NCBI GenBank assembly: GCA_003141895.1
Contig: PLNT01000023.1
Coordinates: 1-64,000 of the forward strand
Direction: 5' to 3'
Length of the DNA: 64,000 nucleotides
Source: Bacteroidales bacterium
GTDB taxonomy: Bacteria; Bacteroidota; Bacteroidia; Bacteroidales; VadinHA17
Part shown: positions 24,613 through 32,974 of the stretch, piece by piece
Layout: the number at the start of each line of letters is the position of its first letter
Position numbering within the stretch: position 1 is the stretch's first letter
Made by a program: the position numbers and the translations under genes
The notes under the pieces: model-generated
Told to the model about the DNA's origin: nothing
Database searches by the model: none
The model's input: only the letters and a program-made list of their open reading frames with translations

Positions 24613-25688
24613 TCAGCCAACTTCTGATTTTTAATTCATCTCTTGTTTTTATCATTACTTTTGTGTTTTTGAATGCAAAAATGATGATATCCTATTCATA
24701 TCTTCAACAAGATACCGGTTCACATAAATCAATTAAACCGGTTTTTAGTGGTGATTCACTCATTGTTAAGAATGTAAAGGCTAAAGATTCTGTTAAACAC
24801 AAGTCAATAATACATCCGAACCTTCCAATAATTGACAATAGTGATACCTCTTCAATTTGCATCAGAAACAGTGTCTCCGATGTTACATTCTACGATCGTG
24901 ACAATTTTGTTTTTGAAATCGGGAAAAGACCATATAAGCAGTTCCCGTTTATCTTTACCGAAAAAGTCAGAGAAAAGGAAGCACACGAAAGAATACTGCT
25001 GATAAAACATCTGAAGAACGGGACAGATCTTCCTCCCACACCGCTTCATACCGATTGGATGATAGTGATACTGCTTACAGCTGCCTTTTTGTTTTCTCTG
25101 GTTAAAAGAACATCAGGTAATCTGTCATCCGGATTTACAAAGTTTTTTACTTTCCGGGGTGTAACTGAAACAGTTTCACGTGATATCGGAGGATTATTTC
25201 ACTGGCAGTCTACAATAATGAATCTTGTTTCTTTTCTCATTATAGGACTTTTTTGTTATTCTGGAGCCGAATATTATAACTTAATTCCTACCGGGTTCAA
25301 TGGGATAATCATCTGGCTGATTGCAGTAGGAATAATCAGTCTGGCTGTGACCCTGAGACATATGGCATGTATTATAACCGGTGCCATAAGCGGAGAGCAG
25401 GAAGTTTTCAGGGAATACCTGCTTAGTATTTACCAGTCGTACCGCTTCGGCGCAATCTTTCTATCCGCAATTATTATTCTCATAACATATACCGGAATTT
25501 TACCAGTCAACGATTTAATCATATCAGGAATTGTCGTATTAGGTATTATGTATCTTATCAGGGTAATCAGGCTTTTGATAATTTTTCTAAACAGGAATAT
25601 TTCAATATTCTATTTGATTTTATACCTTTGTGCGCTGGAAATTCTGCCTGTTTTAATAATTGCTAAGTATTTTACAGGTCCTGTTTAG
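24609..25688 (+). CDS. DUF4271 domain-containing membrane protein
   Basis: 359 residues. An N-terminal hydrophobic stretch and a polar region (about 35-145) precede the membrane domain with about seven helices (DWMIVILLTAAFLFSLV onward). The KFFTFRG and FHWQSTIMN segments are typical of DUF4271. The domain is confined to Bacteroidota and is usually found, as here, directly before hemD; its function is unknown. The start is uncertain: TTG at 24609 overlaps deoC by four bases, and the first ATG is at 24681. The longer version supplies an extra hydrophobic N-terminus. Confidence 0.82.
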   Translation: MISQLLIFNSSLVFIITFVFLNAKMMISYSYLQQDTGSHKSIKPVFSGDSLIVKNVKAKDSVKHKSIIHPNLPIIDNSDTSSICIRNSVSDVTFYDRDNFVFEIGKRPYKQFPFIFTEKVREKEAHERILLIKHLKNGTDLPPTPLHTDWMIVILLTAAFLFSLVKRTSGNLSSGFTKFFTFRGVTETVSRDIGGLFHWQSTIMNLVSFLIIGLFCYSGAEYYNLIPTGFNGIIIWLIAVGIISLAVTLRHMACIITGAISGEQEVFREYLLSIYQSYRFGAIFLSAIIILITYTGILPVNDLIISGIVVLGIMYLIRVIRLLIIFLNRNISIFYLILYLCALEILPVLIIAKYFTGPV

Positions 25689-25711
25689 CTTGGGTTGGGT
25701 TACTTTGGGAG

Positions 25712-26485
25712 TTGAACTTAAACTTTAAAGAGTTGAAAATAAAGAAGATTTTAGTGTCGCAGCCAGAACCCCTGAATCCGAAATCTCCATATTTCGAACT
25801 GGCAAGGAAATACAATCTGAAAGTTGATTTTAAGCCATTTAATCAGGTTGAGGGTATCTCTTCAAAAGATTTTCGTCAGCAAAAAATTAATATCCTCGAT
25901 TTCACGGCTGTCATCTTTACAAGCAAAACCGGAATTGATCATTTTTTCAGGATTTGCACTGAACTGCGTACTGTTGTGCCCGATACCATGAAATATTTCT
26001 GCATAACGGAGAACGTTGCATTCTATCTCCAGAAATACATTGTTTACAGAAAGCGTAAAATATTTCATGGGAAAGCCAAATTTCAGGATCTAATTGATAT
26101 TATTATCAAGCATAGGGAAGACAATTTTTTTGTTCCTCTTTCTGAACCCCATAATGCAGAAATTCCGGAATCACTCGACAAACATGATATAAAATATTCG
26201 ATAGGAACACTTTATAAAACTATCAGTACCGATTTCTCTAACCTGAAAGAGTTCGATTATGATATCCTTGTATTTTACAGCCCTTCGGGTATAAAATCTT
26301 TGAAGGAAAACTTTCCTGAATTTATACAGGGGGATATAAAAATTGCTGCTTTCGGGCCAACGACAGCGTGTGCTGTCGAAAGTGAAGGGCTGCGACTTGA
26401 TATTAATGCTCCCAATCCCAAAGCTCCGTCCATGACAATGGCTCTTGACGATTATCTCAAAGAATACAATAAAAATTTAAGATAG
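25712..26485 (+). CDS. hemD: Uroporphyrinogen-III synthase
   Basis: About 250 residues of the poorly conserved HemD family, which cyclises hydroxymethylbilane in tetrapyrrole synthesis. Visible landmarks are KILVSQPEP at the start, the bilobed Rossmann-like pattern (TAVIFTSKTGIDHFF in the first lobe, DILVFYSPSGIKSL and IAAFGPTTACAVESEGL in the second) and SMTMALDDYL at the end. Both candidate starts are TTG (25712 and 25733). The second gives LKIKKILVSQP, closest to the usual MKIKKxLxSQP, and has AAAGAG upstream. The order DUF4271-hemD-rnpA supports the call. Confidence 0.87.
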   Translation: MNLNFKELKIKKILVSQPEPLNPKSPYFELARKYNLKVDFKPFNQVEGISSKDFRQQKINILDFTAVIFTSKTGIDHFFRICTELRTVVPDTMKYFCITENVAFYLQKYIVYRKRKIFHGKAKFQDLIDIIIKHREDNFFVPLSEPHNAEIPESLDKHDIKYSIGTLYKTISTDFSNLKEFDYDILVFYSPSGIKSLKENFPEFIQGDIKIAAFGPTTACAVESEGLRLDINAPNPKAPSMTMALDDYLKEYNKNLR

Positions 26486-26552
26486 TTTCATCATAATGCG
26501 TGAAGGCTCTTCAAAAGTCGTTAAATAAGACTTTAAGGATAAGTAGTTTTTT

Positions 26553-26951
26553 ATGAACATCATAAAGGAGACGTTTGATAAGTCTGAAAGGCTTTGCAGC
26601 AGGAAAACACTGGGCATGCTGTTCGAAACCGGTAACATTTTTCATAATTCACTTTTCAAAGTCGTCTGGGATAAAGTTCAGAATCCAATTCAAGGTCCTG
26701 CACAGGTTGCCTTCAGCGTTTCAAAAAGAGGTTTCCGCCTGGCAGTCACAAGGAACCTGGTCAAAAGAAGGATGCGAGAGGCTTACCGAAGAAATAAATC
26801 GACACTCTATAGCCATCTTTTATCACAAAACATTCAGATTGTTTTTATTGTTATCATTAAAGGAAATTCAGTCCCTGATTATTTAACTATTGAAAAATCT
26901 GTCAGAGACCTGATAAATAAGCTCATTGTTCTCACTACTGGGATAGAATAA
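26553..26951 (+). CDS. rnpA: Ribonuclease P protein component
   Basis: 132 residues of a basic protein that binds RNase P RNA and helps mature tRNA 5' ends. FSVSKRGFRLAVTRNLVKRRMREAYR contains the RNR motif (RNLVKRRMRE) in the family's left-handed crossover. The start codon has no strong ribosome binding site, which is normal for this genome. The S41 protease follows after 89 bp with no yidD between, unlike the common Bacteroidota arrangement. Confidence 0.93.
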   Translation: MNIIKETFDKSERLCSRKTLGMLFETGNIFHNSLFKVVWDKVQNPIQGPAQVAFSVSKRGFRLAVTRNLVKRRMREAYRRNKSTLYSHLLSQNIQIVFIVIIKGNSVPDYLTIEKSVRDLINKLIVLTTGIE

Positions 26952-27040
26952 GTGTTAAAGTTATTTTAATTGTTTATTTAACAAAATGCATCCCGATTTT
27001 TCTTCTTAATTTCGCCGTTCTAAAATTAGATATATTGAAT

Positions 27041-28720
27041 ATGAAAAAGATACGCTCCGGAAGGATAATAATTGTGTTTTCGCTTTTGCTGATCGTAGGA
27101 GTGAGTACAGGATTCCTGGCTAATCAGGAAACCAGGGACTTCAGAATTGCAAAAAACCTTGATATATTCTTTTCTCTTTTCAGGGAATTAAACACCTTCT
27201 ATGTAGACGAGATTGATCCTGACAAATTGATAAAAGCAGGAATAGATAATATGCTCAAAACCCTTGATCCTTATACTGTATATTTCCCTGAATCAGAGGC
27301 CGATGAATTTGCGATAATGACTACAGGAAAATATGGCGGGATAGGATCGCTGGTAAGAGGCACCGGTGATTATGTTGTTATAAGTGAAGTGTATAAGGGA
27401 TTTCCGGCCGATAAAGCAGGAATTAAACCCGGCGATATATTAAAAAAGGTAGACGGAGCATCTCTAAAGGGATTTCCAACTGATAAGGTCAGTGAAAAAC
27501 TTAAAGGCAACCCTGGGACTGAGATCAATGTGACAATTGAAAGGAACGGGAAAGACACCGATTACAACCTGAAACGGGAGAAGATAGTCATGCCTCCTGT
27601 TCCATTTTACGGTATGATCGATTCAAAAACCGGTTATATCCGTTTCACAAATTTCACCCAGAATTGTGTTGACGATGTGAAAACCGCCCTTAATGAATTA
27701 AAAAACAGCAACGCACAACAGATCATCCTTGATCTTCGGGGTAATCCCGGCGGTTTGCTCATTGAAGCAGTCGCGATTGTTAACCTTTTTGTTTCAGAAG
27801 GAAATGAGGTTGTATCGACAAAAGGAAAAGTTAAGCAATTTGATGAAGACTTTAAAACAACAAAACAGCCTGTCGATGATAAAATACCGCTGGCAGTAAT
27901 AATCAACAGGAGCTCAGCTTCAGCCTCAGAAATTGTTGCTGGAGCATTACAGGATCTTGACAGGGGAATTATTGTCGGACAGAGATCTTACGGAAAGGGG
28001 CTGGTTCAAATCACTCGTCAATTAAGCTATAACACGCAACTAAAGGTTACTACTGCCAAATACTATATTCCAAGCGGAAGATGCATACAGGCCCGTGACT
28101 TTTCGCATCCCAATGAAGATGGCAGCGTTGGTTTTATTCCCGATTCTCTGATATCTGAATTTAAAACAAAAAACGGCAGAATTGTTAAAGATGGCGGGGG
28201 TATCACCCCTGATATAGAGATATTACCGGAACCATTGAGTCAGATATCCTCAGAACTCTTTCTGAGAAATTTTATTTTTGATTATGCGACTGCTTATTTC
28301 TGGTCGCATCCTAACATTAGTTCGACAGACCAGTTCACATTTACCGATCAGGATTATTCCGATTTTAAAACATTTCTTATAAGCCGGAAATTCAATTACA
28401 AAACAAGTACTGAGGAGTCACTCAATGAGTTAATCACAAACGCAAAAAAAGAAAAATACTACGATATTCATAAGGACCTTTTTAATGATCTTCAGAAGGA
28501 CATAGCGCATAATCTTGATCAGGATCTTACAATGTTCAGAAGCGAAATCACCGATCTTCTTGAAGATGAAATTATAAGCCGCTATTTCTACGAACCCGGA
28601 GCTATAGCATGGACAATCAAAAAAGATGAACAGGTATTGAAAGCCCGCGATTTGCTAAATGACAGAGGAGAATATGATGCAATACTTAAGGGTACAGCCG
28701 GAGCTATTGTTGTAAAATAA
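27041..28720 (+). CDS. S41 family C-terminal processing peptidase
   Basis: 559 residues from the ATG at 27041 (a TTG two codons earlier is less likely). A signal anchor IIIVFSLLLIVGVSTGFL comes first, then a helical cap, a PDZ domain (about 85-170, with GIGSLVRG and KPGDILKKVDG), and the tail-specific protease core. The nucleophilic Ser is in RSSASASEIVAGALQD and the general-base Lys in RSYGKGLVQ. It cleaves unfolded or C-terminally tagged proteins in the periplasm. The C-terminal about 150 residues are an extra helical domain seen in Bacteroidota homologues. It is convergent with moaE, 13 bases apart. Confidence 0.93.
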   Translation: MKKIRSGRIIIVFSLLLIVGVSTGFLANQETRDFRIAKNLDIFFSLFRELNTFYVDEIDPDKLIKAGIDNMLKTLDPYTVYFPESEADEFAIMTTGKYGGIGSLVRGTGDYVVISEVYKGFPADKAGIKPGDILKKVDGASLKGFPTDKVSEKLKGNPGTEINVTIERNGKDTDYNLKREKIVMPPVPFYGMIDSKTGYIRFTNFTQNCVDDVKTALNELKNSNAQQIILDLRGNPGGLLIEAVAIVNLFVSEGNEVVSTKGKVKQFDEDFKTTKQPVDDKIPLAVIINRSSASASEIVAGALQDLDRGIIVGQRSYGKGLVQITRQLSYNTQLKVTTAKYYIPSGRCIQARDFSHPNEDGSVGFIPDSLISEFKTKNGRIVKDGGGITPDIEILPEPLSQISSELFLRNFIFDYATAYFWSHPNISSTDQFTFTDQDYSDFKTFLISRKFNYKTSTEESLNELITNAKKEKYYDIHKDLFNDLQKDIAHNLDQDLTMFRSEITDLLEDEIISRYFYEPGAIAWTIKKDEQVLKARDLLNDRGEYDAILKGTAGAIVVK

Positions 28721-28733
28721 AAAGGGATGCAGG

Positions 28734-29159
28734 CTATTTCCAGGTGTGGGATTCGTCTTCGTAGATCTCTTTCTTCCATACCGGCAAATTCTGTTTTATC
28801 AGTTCAACGGTCTTACTGCAAGCCTGAAATGCGTCCTGCCGGTGACCTGCCGATACCAGTACCAAAAGAGAAATCTGACCGGCAGCGACTATTCCAGTTG
28901 AATGAATAATATCAACACTTTTTACATCGTTAAATTCAGCGAAAACCGACTTCTTTATTTTTTCTGCCTCTGCCCCGACAAGTTCAATATATGCAGAATA
29001 CTCTATCGCTTTAACCTTTTTCCCATTTATTTTATCAGCCCTTACCTGTCCAAGGAAAATCATATTCCCCCCGGAATCAGTCCTGCTGTGCATCTTTTCA
29101 ATTAACTGAGATATTGTTTCCTGTGAAACCGGTCCGTCAGTTAAATAATTTACTTCCAT
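28734..29159 (-). CDS. moaE: Molybdopterin synthase catalytic subunit MoaE
   Basis: 141 residues. MoaE transfers sulfur from the MoaD thiocarboxylate to precursor Z in molybdenum cofactor synthesis. Motifs visible are GGNMIFLGQVR, LLVLVSAGHRQDAFQAC (GHRxxAF) and PVWKKE, which carries the active-site lysines. The frame opens at a TTG overlapping the moaD stop codon, but the ATG at 29159 has AGGA at suitable spacing and gives the normal N-terminus, so it is used. It is the last gene of queD-polA-moaD-moaE. No other moa or moe gene is in the window. Confidence 0.93.
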   Translation of the reverse strand: MEVNYLTDGPVSQETISQLIEKMHSRTDSGGNMIFLGQVRADKINGKKVKAIEYSAYIELVGAEAEKIKKSVFAEFNDVKSVDIIHSTGIVAAGQISLLVLVSAGHRQDAFQACSKTVELIKQNLPVWKKEIYEDESHTWK

Positions 29160-29179
29160 AGTTGTCCTGTAATTTAGTC

Positions 29180-29413
29180 TCAACCTCCTGCAAAGGGAGG
29201 CATTAAAGCCACTTCATCTCCCGATTTCAGCAACCTGTCATCATCTGTTATTTCGCTGTTGACTGAAACACGGAAATTGTAATGCACTATTTCCGGAAAA
29301 TCATCATGTATTCTGTGCATAAGATCCCCTATTGATTTCGCGTCATAATAGTGCTTAAATCCGGTACCGGAAATCTCTGCTAAAACACCAAAGAATAATA
29401 CTTTTACTTCCAT
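29180..29413 (-). CDS. moaD: Molybdopterin synthase sulfur carrier subunit MoaD
   Basis: 77 residues with a ubiquitin-like fold, ending in the essential Gly-Gly (MPPFAGG) that is thiocarboxylated by the MoeB/MoaD pathway. GVLAEISG and DEVALMPPFAGG are the family landmarks. An in-frame TTG at 29440 would overlap the polA end and add residues foreign to the family, so the ATG at 29413 is used. The gap to polA is 13 bases. Confidence 0.93.
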   Translation of the reverse strand: MEVKVLFFGVLAEISGTGFKHYYDAKSIGDLMHRIHDDFPEIVHYNFRVSVNSEITDDDRLLKSGDEVALMPPFAGG

Positions 29414-29426
29414 AAATTTAAGGAGG

Positions 29427-32228
29427 TTAATGCGCTTCAAACCAGCTATTTCCTATACCCCAATCAACCTTTAACGGGATATCGAGTTTTACTGCATTTG
29501 ACATTTCAAACAAAACCATCTCTTTCAACTTTTCAAGTTCATCATTTATAACTTCAAAAATAAGTTCGTCATGTACCTGCAGGATCATTTTTGACTTATA
29601 ATTTTCAATCTTCATTCTCTCATAGATCTTCACCATGGCAATCTTAATAATATCTGCTGCACTTCCCTGTATCGGAGCATTTATGGCGTTCCTTTCTGCA
29701 TTACCCCTGACAACCTGATTTCGTGAATGAATATCGGCCAGGTATCGTTTGCGACCGAACATTGTTGTAACATATCCCACTTCTCTTGCTTTATTAATGC
29801 TCTCATCCATGTATTTTTTAACTCCGGGATAAGAATTGAAATACCCATCAATGAGATCTTTTGCTTCCTTTCTGCCAATTGTCAGCCGTTCTGAAAGACC
29901 GAATGAAGAAATTCCGTAGATGATCCCAAAATTCGCGGTTTTTGCCCTGCTTCTCATCTCCCTGGTTACATCGGCGATATCAACACCGAATATCTTGGAT
30001 GCAGTGGCCGCATGAATGTCATTGCCTGAAAGAAAATCAGTGATCATGTTGGTATCCTTGCTGAGATGAGCCATCAGTCTGAGTTCAATTTGTGAGTAGT
30101 CAGCTGATAGGAAAATATGCCCATCCTCGGGTACAAAAGCTTTTCTGATTTCCCTTCCCCTTGCATCCCTTACCGGGATATTCTGGAGGTTGGGATTATT
30201 TGAACTTAATCTGCCGGTAGCAGCAACTGCCTGATTGTAACAGGTATGTATCCTGCCTGTTTTTTTGTTTACAAGAAGCGGCAGCGCCTCAACGTAAGTC
30301 GACAATAGTTTTTTCAGCCCTCTGTATTCAAGCACTTTTTCTACAATAGGATGTTTATGGGTCAGCCTTTGCAATATCTCCTCACTGGTAATAAACTGTT
30401 TGGTTTTGGTAAATCTGGCATTCTCATCCAGTTTCAGCCTGATAAATAAAATATCACCAAGCTGTTTCGGTGAGGAAATATTGAATTCAGTGCCAGCCAG
30501 TGTATATATTTCTTTTTCAAGGGAAATAATATCTCCGCGGAGATTTATGGTTATGGCTTTGAGATCTTCGAGATTCAGTTTCACGCCGTTGCGTTCCATT
30601 GTCGCCAGCACACTGATCAAGGGCATCTCAATATTGCGTGAAAGATCATATAATCCCTCGGATTTAATCCTTGGTTCAAAAATATTCTTTAACTGATATG
30701 TAATGTCTGCATCTTCAACCGAATACTCTATTAGCTTATCAACAGGCACATCCCTCATGGTTTTCTGGTTAATGCCTTTTTCACCGATTAGCGACTCAAT
30801 ATGCAATGGGCTGTAACCAAGAAACGTTTCGGACAACAGGTTCATATTATGCCGCATATCTGGCTCCAGCAGATAATGGGCAATCATTGTGTCAAACAAA
30901 GGTCCCTGCACTTCAATGTCATATCCGGCCAGCACCTGCATATCATATTTTATGTTTTGCCCTATCTTAAGGGTAAGTGGATTTTCAAACACAGGTCTGA
31001 CGAGCGCCAGGATATCTCTTGTCTCTTTTTGAGATTCAGGGAACCGGATTAAATAGCCTGTTCCTTTTTCCCATGAAAAAGTAAGAGCGACAAGTTCAGC
31101 ATCTATCGGATTTATACTGGTGGTCTCGCTGTCAAAACAAAACTCTTTTAGCGTGTTGATCTTTTTAACCAGCTCTTTTATTTCAGGAATAGTATCAACT
31201 CTGATATAATTATGATCAGTATTCTCTATCGAGGCTTTTTCTCTAACCGGAGCTATTTCTTCATTACCAAAAAGAGAACCCTGGGCATCTGTCGGGGGCG
31301 CAAATAACTGCTGTTGTTCCCTTGGTTTTTCCGATTTGTTGATATCTGAAAAAATTTTCGCGGCAATAGTTTTAAATTCCAGTTCGTCAAATAATACTTT
31401 TAGTTTAACAGGATCGGGAACTTCCAGTTCAAGCGCAGTCTCGTTCAGTTCAACGGGAACATTCTGTTCAATTGTTGCCAGTTTCTTCGATAATTCAATC
31501 TGTTCCCTGTTCGTTTCAATAATCTCTTTTAATTTCCCTTTAAGTTTATCGGTATTTCTGAAGAGCTCTTCAATGCTTCCGTATTCCGAAACCAGTTTCT
31601 TTGCTGTTTTTGGCCCGACACCGGGTGCTCCGGGAATATTATCAGCAGTATCGCCCATCAGGGCAAGAACGTCAATTACCTGTTCAGGTCGCTGAACAGA
31701 GAATTCCTTTTGTATATCTTCAATTCCCCATAAAATTGATTCATTACCGCTTCTCGATGGTTTTAACATAAAAACATTGTCGGAGACCAATTGAGCAAAA
31801 TCTTTATCCGGTGTCATCATGTAAGTTGTAAAACCCCTTTCAGAAGCTTTCCTGGCCAACGTGCCGATAACGTCATCAGCTTCAAATCCCGGGTAATCAA
31901 TAACCGGTATTTTGTACGCATCAAGAAGCCTTTTAATGTATGGAACTGCATTTCTAATATCTTCGGGTGTCTCATCGCGATTGGCTTTGTAATCGGCAAA
32001 CATTTCATGACGAAAGGTTAGTGTCGGATGATCAAACACTACAGCAATATGGGTTGGTTTTCGTTTCTGGAGGACCTCTTCAAGAGCCAGCAAAAATCCG
32101 AAAATAGCGGAGGTGTTTAATCCTTTGGATGTTATCCTCGGATTTTTAATAAATGCATAATATGCACGGAAGATTAGTGCATAAGCATCAAGAAGGAAGA
32201 GTTTTTTAGGATTATTTTCGTTCATCAT
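29427..32228 (-). CDS. polA: DNA polymerase I
   Basis: About 933 residues with three domains. The 5'-nuclease (about 1-290) has KKLFLLDAYALIFRAYYAF and GMDDD-type ADDVIGTLA. The 3'-5' exonuclease (about 335-520) has FDSETTSIN with the catalytic Asp and Glu kept, so proofreading is likely active. The polymerase has SADYSQIELRLMAHLS, RRSKxxNFGIIYG-like RSRAKTANFGIIYG and QVHDELIFEV. It fills Okazaki and repair gaps. The frame runs 72 codons further upstream through queD, but that stretch is queD antiframe noise; the tandem ATGs at 32228/32225 start the normal MNENNPKKLFLLD. Four bases separate it from queD. Confidence 0.96.
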   Translation of the reverse strand: MMNENNPKKLFLLDAYALIFRAYYAFIKNPRITSKGLNTSAIFGFLLALEEVLQKRKPTHIAVVFDHPTLTFRHEMFADYKANRDETPEDIRNAVPYIKRLLDAYKIPVIDYPGFEADDVIGTLARKASERGFTTYMMTPDKDFAQLVSDNVFMLKPSRSGNESILWGIEDIQKEFSVQRPEQVIDVLALMGDTADNIPGAPGVGPKTAKKLVSEYGSIEELFRNTDKLKGKLKEIIETNREQIELSKKLATIEQNVPVELNETALELEVPDPVKLKVLFDELEFKTIAAKIFSDINKSEKPREQQQLFAPPTDAQGSLFGNEEIAPVREKASIENTDHNYIRVDTIPEIKELVKKINTLKEFCFDSETTSINPIDAELVALTFSWEKGTGYLIRFPESQKETRDILALVRPVFENPLTLKIGQNIKYDMQVLAGYDIEVQGPLFDTMIAHYLLEPDMRHNMNLLSETFLGYSPLHIESLIGEKGINQKTMRDVPVDKLIEYSVEDADITYQLKNIFEPRIKSEGLYDLSRNIEMPLISVLATMERNGVKLNLEDLKAITINLRGDIISLEKEIYTLAGTEFNISSPKQLGDILFIRLKLDENARFTKTKQFITSEEILQRLTHKHPIVEKVLEYRGLKKLLSTYVEALPLLVNKKTGRIHTCYNQAVAATGRLSSNNPNLQNIPVRDARGREIRKAFVPEDGHIFLSADYSQIELRLMAHLSKDTNMITDFLSGNDIHAATASKIFGVDIADVTREMRSRAKTANFGIIYGISSFGLSERLTIGRKEAKDLIDGYFNSYPGVKKYMDESINKAREVGYVTTMFGRKRYLADIHSRNQVVRGNAERNAINAPIQGSAADIIKIAMVKIYERMKIENYKSKMILQVHDELIFEVINDELEKLKEMVLFEMSNAVKLDIPLKVDWGIGNSWFEAH

Positions 32229-32232
32229 TTGA

Positions 32233-32685
32233 TTATTCATTATCACTTGCGTACCATTCAGCAAAAGATGTGGCTGTTTCATAAAGCTTAAGACTATGTA
32301 ATTTAACTCCTGCAGGGATGAAAGGAGTGATCCGGACTGCAAAATCTGCGACAAGATTTTCGCATGTCGGCTGATAATTAACAAGAACAGTATTTCCAAA
32401 CATCTCTTTAAACATTTCTGCCTTCTCCTTATTAATCTTATCACTTAAAACAACCGAATGATCAAAAAGGCTGATTATCTGACTTCTGATTATATTTTTC
32501 AGATCTGAAAAGTCCATGACCATTCCATTTTTAGGATCATCGTTATTTCCCGAGGGGTTGCCTGACAATGTAACAAAAAGCCGGTATGAATGACCATGAA
32601 CATTTCTGCATGGGCCATCATAGTTCCAGAGAACATGTGCCATTTCAAACGGAAATTCTTTTGTAACTCGTATTGTAGGTCTCAT
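32233..32685 (-). CDS. queD: 6-carboxytetrahydropterin synthase QueD / 6-pyruvoyl-tetrahydropterin synthase family
   Basis: 150 residues. Zinc ligands are in the N-terminal H of FEMAHVLWNY and in VHGHSY (HGH). The catalytic Cys is in GPCRNVHGHSY, the substrate-binding Glu in PTCENL and LYETATSFAEW. QueD makes the first committed intermediate of queuosine from dihydroneopterin triphosphate. Other family members make biopterin, but CRN-VHGH is the QueD pattern. It is first in the queD-polA-moaDE operon. The 289-bp gap upstream (32686-32974) is AT-rich, and I see no preQ1-type riboswitch, clear promoter or repeat in it. Confidence 0.9.
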   Translation of the reverse strand: MRPTIRVTKEFPFEMAHVLWNYDGPCRNVHGHSYRLFVTLSGNPSGNNDDPKNGMVMDFSDLKNIIRSQIISLFDHSVVLSDKINKEKAEMFKEMFGNTVLVNYQPTCENLVADFAVRITPFIPAGVKLHSLKLYETATSFAEWYASDNE

Positions 32686-32974
32686 AACTTCTAAAATTAA
32701 ATTGAAAAAGAGTTTAATTCTTTTCTCTCAGGGTTTCATGAGTTTTAGTTCCTGATATCATACATCCTGCGAGAAAAAAGGATCAAAGAATCATTCAGCC
32801 AATTCAGGACAGGAGCAGATTAAAAAAACCAGATAACAAAATTAATCTTTCTGCCCGATATTGGTTTAAAGGATTTAATGGATTTGAGTTGTTGAAGTAA
32901 AATATGTCAATTCAATATTACCGGAAGCTTAATTTGCGTAACTTGCGCCACAATATGCTTAAGAATAGGGGATA

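Noticed and set aside
25187-25202. GTTTCACGTGA, a possible third parS site inside the DUF4271 gene
   Set aside because: Only the left part matches; four of sixteen positions differ, mostly in the right arm, so the palindrome is lost.
32229-32444. 72-codon N-terminal extension of polA
   Set aside because: It overlaps queD in another frame, and polA N-termini start at the MNENNPKKLFLLD position; the tandem ATGs at 32228/32225 are sufficient.
32686-32974. Possible preQ1 riboswitch upstream of queD
   Set aside because: I could not find a plausible C-rich loop and A-rich tail pseudoknot near the start codon; the gap seems unstructured.
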